This document shows, one piece after another, positions 22,985 to 31,296 of a stretch of 64,000 nt of DNA (position 1 is its first letter; every line of letters starts with the position of its first letter). Both the position numbers and the translations under genes were made by a program. Below the pieces are notes generated by a model. The model was not told the DNA's origin and did not search any database. It was given only the letters and a program-made list of their open reading frames with translations. The DNA is from Nisaea sp. (GTDB taxonomy: Bacteria; Pseudomonadota; Alphaproteobacteria; Thalassobaculales; Thalassobaculaceae). The stretch lies in NCBI RefSeq assembly GCF_034670185.1, contig NZ_JAXMNY010000002.1, positions 620,001 through 684,000 of the forward strand. The letters run 5' to 3'.

Positions 22985-24286
22985 TTAGTAGCGGTAGGTC
23001 TCGGACTTGAACGGACCTTCCTGCGTGACGCCGATATAGGAGGCCTGCTCCTTGGAGAGCTGGGAAAGCATGGCGCCGACCTTCTTCAGGTGCAGAGCGG
23101 CGACCTTCTCGTCCAGATGCTTCGGCAGGACATAGACCTGCTTTTCGTATTCGCCGGCATTGTTCCAGAGTTCCATCTGGGCCAGCGTCTGGTTGGTGAA
23201 GGAGGCGCTCATCACGAAGCTCGGGTGACCGGTGGCGCAACCCAGATTCACCAGGCGGCCTTCGGCCAGCAGGATGATCCGCTTGCCGTCCGGGAATTCG
23301 ACCTCATCGACCTGCGGCTTCACATTGTGCCAGGTCAGGTTCCGCAGCGGCTCGACCTGAATCTCATTGTCGAAATGGCCGATATTGCAGACGATGGCGC
23401 GGTCCTTCATGGCCCGCATGTGGTCCATCGTGAGGATGTCCTTGTTGCCGGTCGCGGTGACGAAGATGTCGCCGCGCGGCGCGGCATCTTCCATCGTGAC
23501 GACTTCGTAGCCTTCCATCGCCGCCTGCAGGGCGCAGATCGGATCGATCTCGGTGACGAGCACACGGGCACCGCCGTTGCGCAGGCTGGCTGCGGAACCT
23601 TTGCCGACATCGCCGTAACCGGCGACGACTGCGACCTTGCCGGACAGCATGACGTCGGTGGCGCGACGGATGCCGTCGGTCAGGCTCTCGCGGCAGCCAT
23701 AGAGGTTGTCGAACTTGGACTTGGTCACGCTGTCATTTACGTTGATCGCCGGGACCTTGAGCGTGCCAGCCTTCGCCATCTCATAAAGACGATGAACGCC
23801 GGTCGTGGTCTCTTCCGAAACGCCGCGGACATCGTCCATCAGCTCCGGATAGTCCTCGTGCATCATGATCGTCAGATCGCCGCCATCATCCAGCAGCATG
23901 TTCGGGGTCCATCCGCCCGGCCCCTTGATGGTCTGGCGCAGGCACCACTCGTACTCTTCCTCGGTCTCACCCTTCCAGGCGAAAACCGGGATGCCGGCTG
24001 CCGCAATGGCGGCGGCTGCCTGGTCCTGGGTCGAGAAGATGTTGCAGGAGCTCCAGCGGATATCGGCGCCGAGATCGACAAGAGTCTCGATCAGCACTGC
24101 GGTCTGGATGGTCATGTGCAGGCAACCGGTGATACGCGCGCCAGCCAGCGGCTTCTTGCCGGCATTTTCCTCGCGCAGTGCCATCAGGCCCGGCATTTCG
24201 GTTTCGGCAATCGCAATTTCGCGACGGCCCCATTCGGCGAGGGAAATATCGGCAACTTTGTAGTCGGTGAAAGTGGCGTCGGCCAT
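22985..24286 (-). CDS. ahcY: Adenosylhomocysteinase
   Basis: A 433-residue enzyme that splits S-adenosylhomocysteine into adenosine and homocysteine and so keeps SAM-dependent methylation running. The substrate part starts YKVADISLAEWGRREI; the NAD-binding loop is VAGYGDVGKGSAASL; the usual SCNIFSTQDQAAAAI region and the C-terminal KSETYRY are present. Full family length. The start is the ATG at 24284-24286 with AAGGAG 8 bases upstream; an upstream in-frame extension is not supported. It is divergent from an aminotransferase gene. Confidence 0.97.
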   Translation of the reverse strand: MADATFTDYKVADISLAEWGRREIAIAETEMPGLMALREENAGKKPLAGARITGCLHMTIQTAVLIETLVDLGADIRWSSCNIFSTQDQAAAAIAAAGIPVFAWKGETEEEYEWCLRQTIKGPGGWTPNMLLDDGGDLTIMMHEDYPELMDDVRGVSEETTTGVHRLYEMAKAGTLKVPAINVNDSVTKSKFDNLYGCRESLTDGIRRATDVMLSGKVAVVAGYGDVGKGSAASLRNGGARVLVTEIDPICALQAAMEGYEVVTMEDAAPRGDIFVTATGNKDILTMDHMRAMKDRAIVCNIGHFDNEIQVEPLRNLTWHNVKPQVDEVEFPDGKRIILLAEGRLVNLGCATGHPSFVMSASFTNQTLAQMELWNNAGEYEKQVYVLPKHLDEKVAALHLKKVGAMLSQLSKEQASYIGVTQEGPFKSETYRY

Positions 24287-24344
24287 GCGGCAGCTCCTTG
24301 CAGTATTTCTATCCGGCGTCACTGCCGGTACCCGGTCGCACTGG

Positions 24345-24373
24345 GCTATATCAGTCCGGGAAAATAGGGGCAA
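24345..24373 (-). promoter_or_regulatory. Candidate sigma-70 promoter for ahcY
   Basis: On the minus strand TTGCCC (24373-24368) and TATAGC (24350-24345) are spaced by 17 bases and lie about 60 bases before the ahcY start. I looked for a SAM- or SAH-type riboswitch in the remaining leader and did not see one. Confidence 0.35.
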
Positions 24374-24460
24374 GCAGGCAAAGGGCAAGTGCACTTGATT
24401 GACAGCGGCATCAGCCGCGCATTATCTGGCCCACCCTTCGCCTGCCGAAAGACTGACCCG

Positions 24461-25642
24461 ATGCCACACCATTCTTCCTATATCGCCGCCATGGGCGGAA
24501 GTGACGCCGACGACGCCTGGGCAATTCATACCGAGGCCCGCAAGCGCTACCGGGCCGGTGAGACGGACGTCATCGTGCTGTCGGTCGGCGACCACGACTT
24601 CACCACGGACGACCGGATCGTCGAGACAGCGGTCACAGCGCTGCGGGACGGCAAGCATCATTACACGGCAAGCATCGGCTTCCTGCAATTGCGGGAAAAA
24701 CTCGCCGCCTTTCACAGCGCGCGCATGGGCGAGCAGGTCAAAGCGGAGAATGTCGCAGTCATTCCAGGCGCCCAGTGCGGTGTCTTCACCTCCGGGCTGG
24801 TGACTCTCAATCCGGGCGATCACGTCATCGCCTTCGATCCGATGTATGTCACCTATCAAGGTGCGCTGATCGCCCGCGGGGCAACGCTGAGCCAGGTTCC
24901 GCTGCACCCCGAGAACAGCTTTGTTCCGGACCCGGCCGACATCCGCGCCGCCCTGCGCCCGGAAACAAAGGCGATGGTGATCAATTCGCCGAATAACCCG
25001 ACCGGCGCGGTCTGGCCGCGCGAGACCATGGAGGAGATTGCCCGGATCTGCATCGAACACGATCTCTGGCTGATTTCCGATGAGGTCTATTGCTCGATGA
25101 CCTACGAGCAGCCGCATTTCTGCCCGCGCCTGATCGACGGCATGAAGGATCGCACGCTTTCCGTCTACAGCTTCTCCAAAGGCCATGCGATGACCGGCTG
25201 GCGGCTGGGCTGGATCGTCGCCGATCCGGACAGTATCAACGCGGTCGAACAGGTCATGGGTTCCATGCTGTTCGGCTCACCGCCCTTTATCCAGGAAGCG
25301 GCCATGACCGCGCTGGACCAAGCCGTCGACACAGTGGACAGGATTCGCGACCTCTACCGGCGCCGCCGCGACCGGGTCTGCGAGGCGCTGGCTGCGGTGC
25401 CGAAGGTGAAGGTCCGGAAGCCGGATGCCGGCATGTTCCTCATGCTGGATATCCGCGAGACCGGCATGGACACCACAGATTTCGCCTGGAAGCTGCTGGA
25501 GGAACAGAAGCTCGCCCTGCTTCCCGGTGAAGGCTTCGGCAAAATGCTGGCCGGGCACCTGCGGCTCAGCTTCGGCGCCTCGGACGAGACGCTGGATGAA
25601 GCGGCGCGGCGTCTGTCTGCGTTTATCCAGAAGCACGGGTGA
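24461..25642 (+). CDS. PLP-dependent class I/II aminotransferase
   Basis: A 393-residue fold-type I aminotransferase. It has the small N-terminal part with LSVGDHDFTTDD, the NSPNNPTGAVWP substrate motif, the LISDEVYCSMTY strand with its Asp and Tyr, the PLP lysine in YSFSKGHAMTGWRLGW and the C-terminal arginine in LRLSFG. These proteins transfer amino groups from aspartate, aromatic or basic amino acids to keto acids; the precise substrate cannot be read here. The ATG at 24461 begins the conserved part. It is followed by a convergent GNAT gene after 6 bases. Confidence 0.9.
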   Translation: MPHHSSYIAAMGGSDADDAWAIHTEARKRYRAGETDVIVLSVGDHDFTTDDRIVETAVTALRDGKHHYTASIGFLQLREKLAAFHSARMGEQVKAENVAVIPGAQCGVFTSGLVTLNPGDHVIAFDPMYVTYQGALIARGATLSQVPLHPENSFVPDPADIRAALRPETKAMVINSPNNPTGAVWPRETMEEIARICIEHDLWLISDEVYCSMTYEQPHFCPRLIDGMKDRTLSVYSFSKGHAMTGWRLGWIVADPDSINAVEQVMGSMLFGSPPFIQEAAMTALDQAVDTVDRIRDLYRRRRDRVCEALAAVPKVKVRKPDAGMFLMLDIRETGMDTTDFAWKLLEEQKLALLPGEGFGKMLAGHLRLSFGASDETLDEAARRLSAFIQKHG

Positions 25643-25648
25643 TAATAG

Positions 25649-26119
25649 CTAGAGCCGTTTTTCCATATCCATCGAGGTCGGCGCGTCAAAACCTGCATGG
25701 GTCTGGCGGCCCGTCTCGACGAAGCCCCAGTGCTGGAAATAGTCGATATTCTGCTGCAGGGCGAGGCGGACGCCGAGGGTGATCCGGGCGGCGCCGGTGG
25801 CGCGCGCATGGGCCTCGACCGTCTCGATCAGGCGGCGGGCGATGCCACGGCAGCGGACGTCGGGATCGACGGCCAGCCGGTCGAGATAGACGGCGTCGCC
25901 TTTTTGCGTGGCAAAGACGGCACCGCTGATCCTGCCGTCATCTTCCGCAAGAAACAGCCGGTTCTTTTCCAGCCGTTTGCGCAGACTATCGACCGTTTCC
26001 GTCAGCGCACCGCTTTCCGGCTCCAGCTTTCCCCGGTACTGCGCGAAGGCACGATGAACAAGAGTGACGATCTCGGCGAGATCGTCCCGCGCCGGATCAT
26101 AGGGCCGGGTTCCGGTCAT
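25649..26119 (-). CDS. GNAT family N-acetyltransferase
   Basis: A 156-residue acetyl-CoA dependent acetyltransferase. The core strands are visible: ISGAVFATQKGDAVYLDRLAVDP, then the acetyl-CoA loop in VRCRGIARRLIETVEAHA (R/Q-x-x-G-x-G/A type) and RITLGVRLALQQNIDYFQHWGF with the C-terminal aromatic residues. The substrate is unknown. Its start overlaps the stop of the aminotransferase downstream partner by 4 bases (ATGA), so both genes are translated as a coupled pair on the minus strand. Confidence 0.85.
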   Translation of the reverse strand: MTGTRPYDPARDDLAEIVTLVHRAFAQYRGKLEPESGALTETVDSLRKRLEKNRLFLAEDDGRISGAVFATQKGDAVYLDRLAVDPDVRCRGIARRLIETVEAHARATGAARITLGVRLALQQNIDYFQHWGFVETGRQTHAGFDAPTSMDMEKRL

Positions 26120-27297
26120 GCGGCAAGGCTCGCCCGCAGACGTTTCGCCAACTCAGGCATATCCTCGGCTTTGGCGTTGGCGAAAGCCAGGCGCAGAAAG
26201 CGCTCCTGACCGGGCCCAAAGAAGCTGCCCGGCAAGCACAGAATATTCTGCTCGTCCGCCAGCTTGCGGGCCACCTGTTTCGCGCTCATGTCTTCGAAGG
26301 GATGCCGGACATAGGAGAAATAGGCCCCGGCGGAAACCAGCTCGTAGCCGAGATCGTTCGACCGGAAAGCCGCCTCCAACGCTTCCTTGCGCCCCTTCAG
26401 CATATCCCGCTTCTCAGCCACCCACGGCCAGACATGGCGCAGCCCGTAAAGCGCGGCATATTGCGAGATACGCGGCGTGCAGATCTGGATCGTGTCCATG
26501 ATCTTGGTGACCGCATCGATGGTTTTCGCCCCGGCCATGACGGAGCCTGCACGGTAGCCTGTCAGGCTGAAGGTCTTCGAGAAGCTGTAGAGCTGGATCA
26601 GCGTCTCGCCCCATTTCTCGTCCTTGAACAAGTCATGCGGCGGGCCGTTCTCGTCTTCCAGAAAATCCCGGTAGGTCTCGTCCAGGATCAGCGCGATGCC
26701 CTTTTCCGCCGCGAGATCGCGGAACTGTGCAATCACCTCAGGCGGGTAAACGGCGCCGGTCGGATTATTTGGCGAGACCAGAACGATGGCCTTGGTCTTG
26801 TCTGTCAGCAGCTTGCGGGCCTCTTCCGGATCCGGCACCCCGGCCCGGTCGAAACGGAACGGCAAATGGATCGGATCGATCCCCTGCATTTCCAGCCACA
26901 TCTGGTGATTGAAGTAATAGGGCACCGGCAGCATCACGGCGTCGCCGGCACGGGCGATGGCCAGGATAGCCATGCAGAAAGCCTGGTTGCAGCCGGCCGA
27001 GATCAGCACGTTATCCGGCCCGATCACTCCGCCATAGCGGGTCGCGACGTGGTCCGCCAGTTCCTGACGAAGCTCCACCACGCCGCGGATCATGGAGTAT
27101 TGAGCAGTCTTGAAATCAGCCGCGCGGGCGGCCACATGATCCGTCAGCTCTTTCGCGGGCGGATAGCTCGGCACGGCCTGCGACAGGTCCAGCAATGGCT
27201 TTTCCGCCGGAAAGGTCCGGCCGGCAATCCAGGTCTGGGACTCGGCAATCGGCGGTTCGATTGCGCTGAGCACATCGGCATTCAAGGCAAAACTCAT
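26116..27297 (-). CDS. PLP-dependent aminotransferase
   Basis: A 393-residue fold-type I aminotransferase, distinct from the one at 24461. Visible motifs are LDLSQAVPSYPP near the N-terminus, VSPNNPTGAVYP, ALILDETYRDFLE, the PLP lysine in YSFSKTFSLTGYRAGSV and the C-terminal FLRLAFANAK. It resembles the aspartate or aromatic aminotransferase group; the substrate is not defined by sequence reading. An in-frame GTG at 27306 would add three residues; I prefer the ATG at 27297. It is the first gene of a pair with the GNAT acetyltransferase. Confidence 0.88.
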   Translation of the reverse strand: MSFALNADVLSAIEPPIAESQTWIAGRTFPAEKPLLDLSQAVPSYPPAKELTDHVAARAADFKTAQYSMIRGVVELRQELADHVATRYGGVIGPDNVLISAGCNQAFCMAILAIARAGDAVMLPVPYYFNHQMWLEMQGIDPIHLPFRFDRAGVPDPEEARKLLTDKTKAIVLVSPNNPTGAVYPPEVIAQFRDLAAEKGIALILDETYRDFLEDENGPPHDLFKDEKWGETLIQLYSFSKTFSLTGYRAGSVMAGAKTIDAVTKIMDTIQICTPRISQYAALYGLRHVWPWVAEKRDMLKGRKEALEAAFRSNDLGYELVSAGAYFSYVRHPFEDMSAKQVARKLADEQNILCLPGSFFGPGQERFLRLAFANAKAEDMPELAKRLRASLAA

Positions 27298-27336
27298 GGG
27301 GCTCACCGGAAGGAGCGGGAAGGGAATTGGCGCAGA

Positions 27337-29109
27337 CTAGAGACTGTCGTTGAAATCGTCCAGCAGCGCCGAAATCCGGCCCTCGTCGCCCTGATCCATG
27401 ATCGCCAGCGCCCGTCGCGTCGCCGCGCCGGTATCGAGCGCGCGCACTCGCTGCTTCACGCGCGGAATGCTGTGCGAGGACATCGACAGCTCCCGAACAC
27501 CAAGCCCTGTCAGCAGCGGTGTGTAGCGCGGATCGCCCGCGATCTCGCCGCAGATACTGACCGGAATACCGGCACGGTGCCCGGCATCGACGGTGAACTG
27601 GATCAGCCGCAACACTGCCGGATGCAAGGGGTTGTAGAGCCCCGCCACCGCATCATCGCTGCGATCGATGGCAAGCGCATAGCTGGTCAGGTCGTTCGTC
27701 CCGATGGCGAAATAATCGACCTCCCGCGCCAGACTGTCGGCCATCAGGGCAGCGCACGGCACCTCGATCATCGCACCCAGCGGCGGTACCGGATCGGCGA
27801 TACGGACGCCCTTACGCTTCAAGCGTTTGACCACGCGTGTCAGAATCCGCCTGGATTGACGGATCTGCTCAGCCGAGGAGATCAGCGGCAGCAGTAGACG
27901 GACCGGGCCGTGCGCGCCTGCCCGCAGGATCGCGGCAAGCTGGGTTTCGAACAGTTTCGGCTCCGCAAGGGACAGCCGGACCCCGCGCAGACCGAGCGCG
28001 GGGTTGGGCGAAATACCGATCTTGCCGCCGAGCGCAGAGGAAATCTTGTCGCCACCGACATCAAGCGTGCGGATCGTTACCGGAAGCCCGCCCATACCTT
28101 CGACAATGCCGCGCAACACGGCATATTGCTCGTCCTCGCTCGGCAGAGTGTCCCGGTTCATGAACAGGAACTCGGTGCGCAACAGTCCAACGCCCTCCGC
28201 CCCCGACCTCATCGCCCCCTCGACGTCCCGCGGCAGCTCAAGGTTCGCCAGCAGGGAAATGCGCTCTCCGTCACGGCTTTCCGCCGGCAGAGAGCGCAAC
28301 CGGTCGAGCTGACGCTCCAGCCGCTTGCGGGCCTCCGCTTTCCGCTCGAACTCCGCCAGGGTCGCATCACTCGGCGCGACGACGACCCGGCCACGCTCGC
28401 CATCAACCAGCACCCGTTCGCCGGACCTGACCTTCCCGAGCAATCCCTGCACACCGAGAACCGCCGGCAGCCCCATCGACCGGGCCATGATCGCCGAATG
28501 ACCCTCCGGGCCGCCCGCCGTCGTCACCAAAGCCGCCACTCTTTTCGGGTCCAGCAGCGCGGTGTCCGCGGGACTGAGCTCGTCCGCGATAATCACCGCG
28601 TCTTTCGGCAGGACGGAGAAGGCCTGATAAGGCTTGTCTGCGAGGTTGCGCAAAATCCGTCCCGCCACATCCCGCACATCCGTAATCCGGGCTGCGAGAT
28701 AGGGGTCCTTCATTGCCGCAAAGGCTTCGCTGATTTCATGCACGACCGACTGAACGGCGGCTTCCGCGTTGATCTTGCGTTTGCGGATCAGCGCCTCGGT
28801 GCCCGCCCCCACCCGGCCGGAGCCGAGCATTGCGGCATGCGCGTCGAGCAGCGGGGCTAATTCCTCCGCGACCGATTCCGGCATGTTCGCCGTTTTTTGC
28901 CGCAGCTTGCCGACCTGCTTTTGCGCCTTGACCAGAGCAGCGCGAAACCGCTCGGCTTCGGCCTCGACATGCGCGTCTTCCAGTTCGTATTCCGGCAGCT
29001 GACCGAGTCCGGTCTCGACGACATGGGCAACGCCAATGGCGATCCCGGCGGAAACGCCGACCCCGTCAATGATCCGTTCCCCGCCTTTTTCGGATACCCG
29101 TTTTATCAT
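27337..29109 (-). CDS. ptsP: Phosphoenolpyruvate-protein phosphotransferase (PTS enzyme I)
   Basis: A 590-residue enzyme I that takes phosphate from PEP and gives it to HPr. The sequence has the N-terminal HPr-binding part, the phosphohistidine loop in GGPEGHSAIMARSMGLPAV, and the C-terminal PEP-binding barrel with EGVGLLRTEFLFM and the end motif IPVSICGEIAGDP. No GAF domain is present, so it is of the classical EI size. It follows HPr after 13 bases. With no sugar permease nearby it is probably part of a regulatory phosphorelay. The gene symbol could equally be ptsI. The start at 29109 matches the conserved N-terminus; a longer upstream reading is not supported. Confidence 0.93.
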   Translation of the reverse strand: MIKRVSEKGGERIIDGVGVSAGIAIGVAHVVETGLGQLPEYELEDAHVEAEAERFRAALVKAQKQVGKLRQKTANMPESVAEELAPLLDAHAAMLGSGRVGAGTEALIRKRKINAEAAVQSVVHEISEAFAAMKDPYLAARITDVRDVAGRILRNLADKPYQAFSVLPKDAVIIADELSPADTALLDPKRVAALVTTAGGPEGHSAIMARSMGLPAVLGVQGLLGKVRSGERVLVDGERGRVVVAPSDATLAEFERKAEARKRLERQLDRLRSLPAESRDGERISLLANLELPRDVEGAMRSGAEGVGLLRTEFLFMNRDTLPSEDEQYAVLRGIVEGMGGLPVTIRTLDVGGDKISSALGGKIGISPNPALGLRGVRLSLAEPKLFETQLAAILRAGAHGPVRLLLPLISSAEQIRQSRRILTRVVKRLKRKGVRIADPVPPLGAMIEVPCAALMADSLAREVDYFAIGTNDLTSYALAIDRSDDAVAGLYNPLHPAVLRLIQFTVDAGHRAGIPVSICGEIAGDPRYTPLLTGLGVRELSMSSHSIPRVKQRVRALDTGAATRRALAIMDQGDEGRISALLDDFNDSL

Positions 29110-29122
29110 GGCGGTCAGATCC

Positions 29123-29416
29123 TCAATCTTCGTCGAATTTGTCGTCCACAAGTTTGGCGATGGCGTCGAGCGCGTCTTTTGCGTCCGCCCCCTCGGCAGC
29201 GACATGGATGGAACAGCCCGGCGCGGCAGCCAGCATCATCAGCCCCATTATCGAACGCCCCGAGACGGTCATATCGCCCTTGGTCACGGAAATTTCCGCC
29301 GCAAAGGTATCCGCCAGCTTTACGAATTTCGCCGCCGCCCGCGCATGCAGGCCGCGCTGGTTCACGATGGTCAAATCCCGTTCCACTGCGGACGAAGCCG
29401 CCGGCCGGTTTCCCAT
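29123..29416 (-). CDS. ptsH: HPr phosphocarrier protein
   Basis: A 97-residue HPr. The EI-dependent site is His24 in NQRGLHARAAAKF, and the kinase site is Ser55 in GRSIMGLMML, the residue modified by HprK. The fold-typical end is DALDAIAKLVDDKF. It lies 4 bases after the EIIA gene and 13 bases before enzyme I, so all three are one operon. The ATG at 29414-29416 gives the usual HPr N-terminus with a slight extension; a longer Arg-rich reading upstream is an artefact of overlap with the EIIA gene. Confidence 0.95.
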   Translation of the reverse strand: MGNRPAASSAVERDLTIVNQRGLHARAAAKFVKLADTFAAEISVTKGDMTVSGRSIMGLMMLAAAPGCSIHVAAEGADAKDALDAIAKLVDDKFDED

Positions 29417-29420
29417 TACG

Positions 29421-29846
29421 TCATTCACCAGCAAGAACCTGGGATGCGATACGGATATATTTCCGTCCCGCCTCCTGCGCCTCGTTCGCCGCCGCCGCAA
29501 GATCCATGCTGTTCCGAACGCTCGCCAGCTTGATCAGCATCGGCAGATTAGCGCCCGCGAGCACTTCCACATGCGCCTTTTCCATGATCGAGATGGCCAG
29601 GTTCGACGGCGTACCGCCGAACATGTCGGTCAGCACGATGACCCCCCTGCCCTGATCCACCGCCCCGACACTTTCCAAAATCTCGGCCCGGCGCTGTTCC
29701 ATATCGTCCTCGGGACCGATACAGACCGTCGCCAGATGCTCTTGTGGTCCAACAACATGTTCCACCGCTGAACGGAACTCATCCGCGAGTTTTCCGTGCG
29801 TTACCAATACGATGCCAATCGGCAATTCGGTCGCCTCCGCGTCCAT
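29421..29846 (-). CDS. PTS EIIA component of the mannose family
   Basis: A 141-residue EIIA(Man) domain protein. The phosphorylated histidine is His17 in IVLVTHGKLADEF. The following motifs, VIVLTDMFGGTPSNLA and VEVLAGANLPMLIKL, are the standard family patterns. As no EIIB, EIIC or EIID gene is nearby, it is likely a signalling partner, not a transporter subunit, as in other alphaproteobacterial PTS systems where HPr and EIIA levels of phosphate report on carbon and nitrogen state. A 66-base gap separates it from rapZ. Confidence 0.92.
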   Translation of the reverse strand: MDAEATELPIGIVLVTHGKLADEFRSAVEHVVGPQEHLATVCIGPEDDMEQRRAEILESVGAVDQGRGVIVLTDMFGGTPSNLAISIMEKAHVEVLAGANLPMLIKLASVRNSMDLAAAANEAQEAGRKYIRIASQVLAGE

Positions 29847-29912
29847 CTGGTTAGCCCCTTGCCTTCAGTGTTCTATGCACTGTTCCGTCCCGCCGACACT
29901 TTAACCGGCAGA

Positions 29913-30851
29913 TCATTCCTGCCCGGCGCGATCGACATCGCGGTGCAACAAAGTGACAGCTAGACCGTCCGCCTTCAACTCTCTCGCCAGCTTTTCCGCC
30001 ACGAATACGGATCGGTGCCGGCCGCCGGTGCATCCCACCGCGATGGTAAGATAACTTTTCCCCTCGGCCTGAAAGCGCGGCATCAGCGGCTTCAGAAACC
30101 CTTCAAGACGCTCATAGAAGGCCGGAAAATCAGGATCTTCGGCGATGTAATCCGCGACCTCTCGGTTCCGGCCGTCGAGCGGCCGCAGGCCCTCGTCGTA
30201 ATGCGGATTCCGGAGGAAACGCACATCGAACACCATGTCCGCCTCGCGCGGCACGCCGCGCCGAAAGCTGAAAGAAGTGACCGTGATCGTAAGTCCACCC
30301 TCGCCTGCGATACCAAGCTGCTCGGCAAAGACCCGCTTGAAATCGGCGGTGGAGAGACGGGAGGTATCGATGGTCACATCGGCCTGTTCGCGCAGTGGCG
30401 CCAACATCTCAAGCTCGGTACGAATACCGTCCGCCACCGGCCTGTCGACGGCCAGCGGATGGCGGCGGCGGGTTTCGGTGAATCGGCGGATCAACACGTC
30501 CGTATCGCAGTCGAGGAAGACCACGGTCAGCGTGATGTCTCTGCGCTGCCGCAAGGCGCCGATCTCAGCGGTCAAACGTTGCGGTGTGAAATCGCGGGTT
30601 CGTGTATCGATGCCGACGGCAATCCGGTGATCGCCATCCGGCTCGGCGCGCGGCGCCAGCAATGCCGGCAGCAGCGACAAGGGCAAATTGTCGACCGCCT
30701 CGAACTCGGCATCTTCCAACGCTTTCAGGCTCGTCGTCCGGCCGGCACCCGAAAGGCCCGTCACCAGCACAATCCTCAGCGGTTGTCCCGTTGCATCAGC
30801 GGATGCCTGCACGTCTATCTCCCCCTCAACGCGCATTTCCGATAGCGTCAT
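29913..30851 (-). CDS. rapZ: RapZ family nucleotide-binding protein
   Basis: A 312-residue protein of the RapZ (YvcJ) family. It has a P-loop at residues 32-39 (GLSGAGRT), in which the usual Lys is Arg38, then DAEFEAVDNLPLSLLP and the C-terminal domain with the family pattern CTGGRHRSVFVAEKLA. In enterobacteria RapZ binds small RNAs and steers RNase E; in other bacteria it senses cell-wall precursors. Its role in alphaproteobacteria is not settled. Its start overlaps the hprK stop by one base (TAATG), so it is translated with hprK. Confidence 0.92.
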   Translation of the reverse strand: MTLSEMRVEGEIDVQASADATGQPLRIVLVTGLSGAGRTTSLKALEDAEFEAVDNLPLSLLPALLAPRAEPDGDHRIAVGIDTRTRDFTPQRLTAEIGALRQRRDITLTVVFLDCDTDVLIRRFTETRRRHPLAVDRPVADGIRTELEMLAPLREQADVTIDTSRLSTADFKRVFAEQLGIAGEGGLTITVTSFSFRRGVPREADMVFDVRFLRNPHYDEGLRPLDGRNREVADYIAEDPDFPAFYERLEGFLKPLMPRFQAEGKSYLTIAVGCTGGRHRSVFVAEKLARELKADGLAVTLLHRDVDRAGQE

Positions 30852-31270
30852 TATTTCGCCGGATAATGAGTGAGTGCAAGGCGGACTTTTGCCGGGGCGG
30901 ATGCCTCGAACGGAGCAAGCGAGAGCAGAGGAACCGTGAGCTCTAGATAGGTACAGGCCCCGGCCTCCGGGAAGCGCTCAACCTGCTCGGGCGGCACCAG
31001 GTCGATGACGAGATCGAGTGGCGCCCGCCGCGTATTTGCCACGGGCACGATACCCACACCGCGGACCTCCAGCTGTCCGGCAATCGCATCCGGTGCGCTG
31101 GCCACCAGCCGGTCCGATTCCCGGATCAGCCGGGTTTGATCGTCTGACACCAGCATGGCCCCGCCCTCGATCAGACGCAGCGCCAGATCGGACTTTCCGC
31201 TACCGCTCGGACCGCGCAGCAGTACCGCGCGGCCGTCGATTGCGACCGTCGTGCCATATACCAGTTCCAT
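30851..31270 (-). CDS. hprK: HPr kinase/phosphorylase, short form
   Basis: A 139-residue enzyme that phosphorylates HPr on its regulatory serine. It begins almost directly with the catalytic domain: P-loop GPSGSGKS at residues 20-27, the VSDDQT strand and the HprK signature LEVRGVGIVPV. The N-terminal domain of the Gram-positive enzyme is absent, as is usual in alphaproteobacteria. It lies between chvG and rapZ, with 26 bases to chvG. The combination places HPr-Ser phosphorylation under the same operon as the envelope-stress sensor ChvG. Confidence 0.93.
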   Translation of the reverse strand: MELVYGTTVAIDGRAVLLRGPSGSGKSDLALRLIEGGAMLVSDDQTRLIRESDRLVASAPDAIAGQLEVRGVGIVPVANTRRAPLDLVIDLVPPEQVERFPEAGACTYLELTVPLLSLAPFEASAPAKVRLALTHYPAK

Positions 31271-31296
31271 TGAACCCCGCCGCGGATCGTCCCGCC

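Noticed and set aside
23090..24367. Long forward open frame opposite ahcY
   Set aside because: Shadow of a fully conserved enzyme gene on the minus strand, caused by high GC.
24287..24460. SAM or SAH riboswitch before ahcY
   Set aside because: No conserved pseudoknot or core motif could be found in the leader.
26302..27897. 531-codon forward frame across the aminotransferase and ptsP
   Set aside because: Spans two real minus-strand genes and their gap; no ribosome site or domain.
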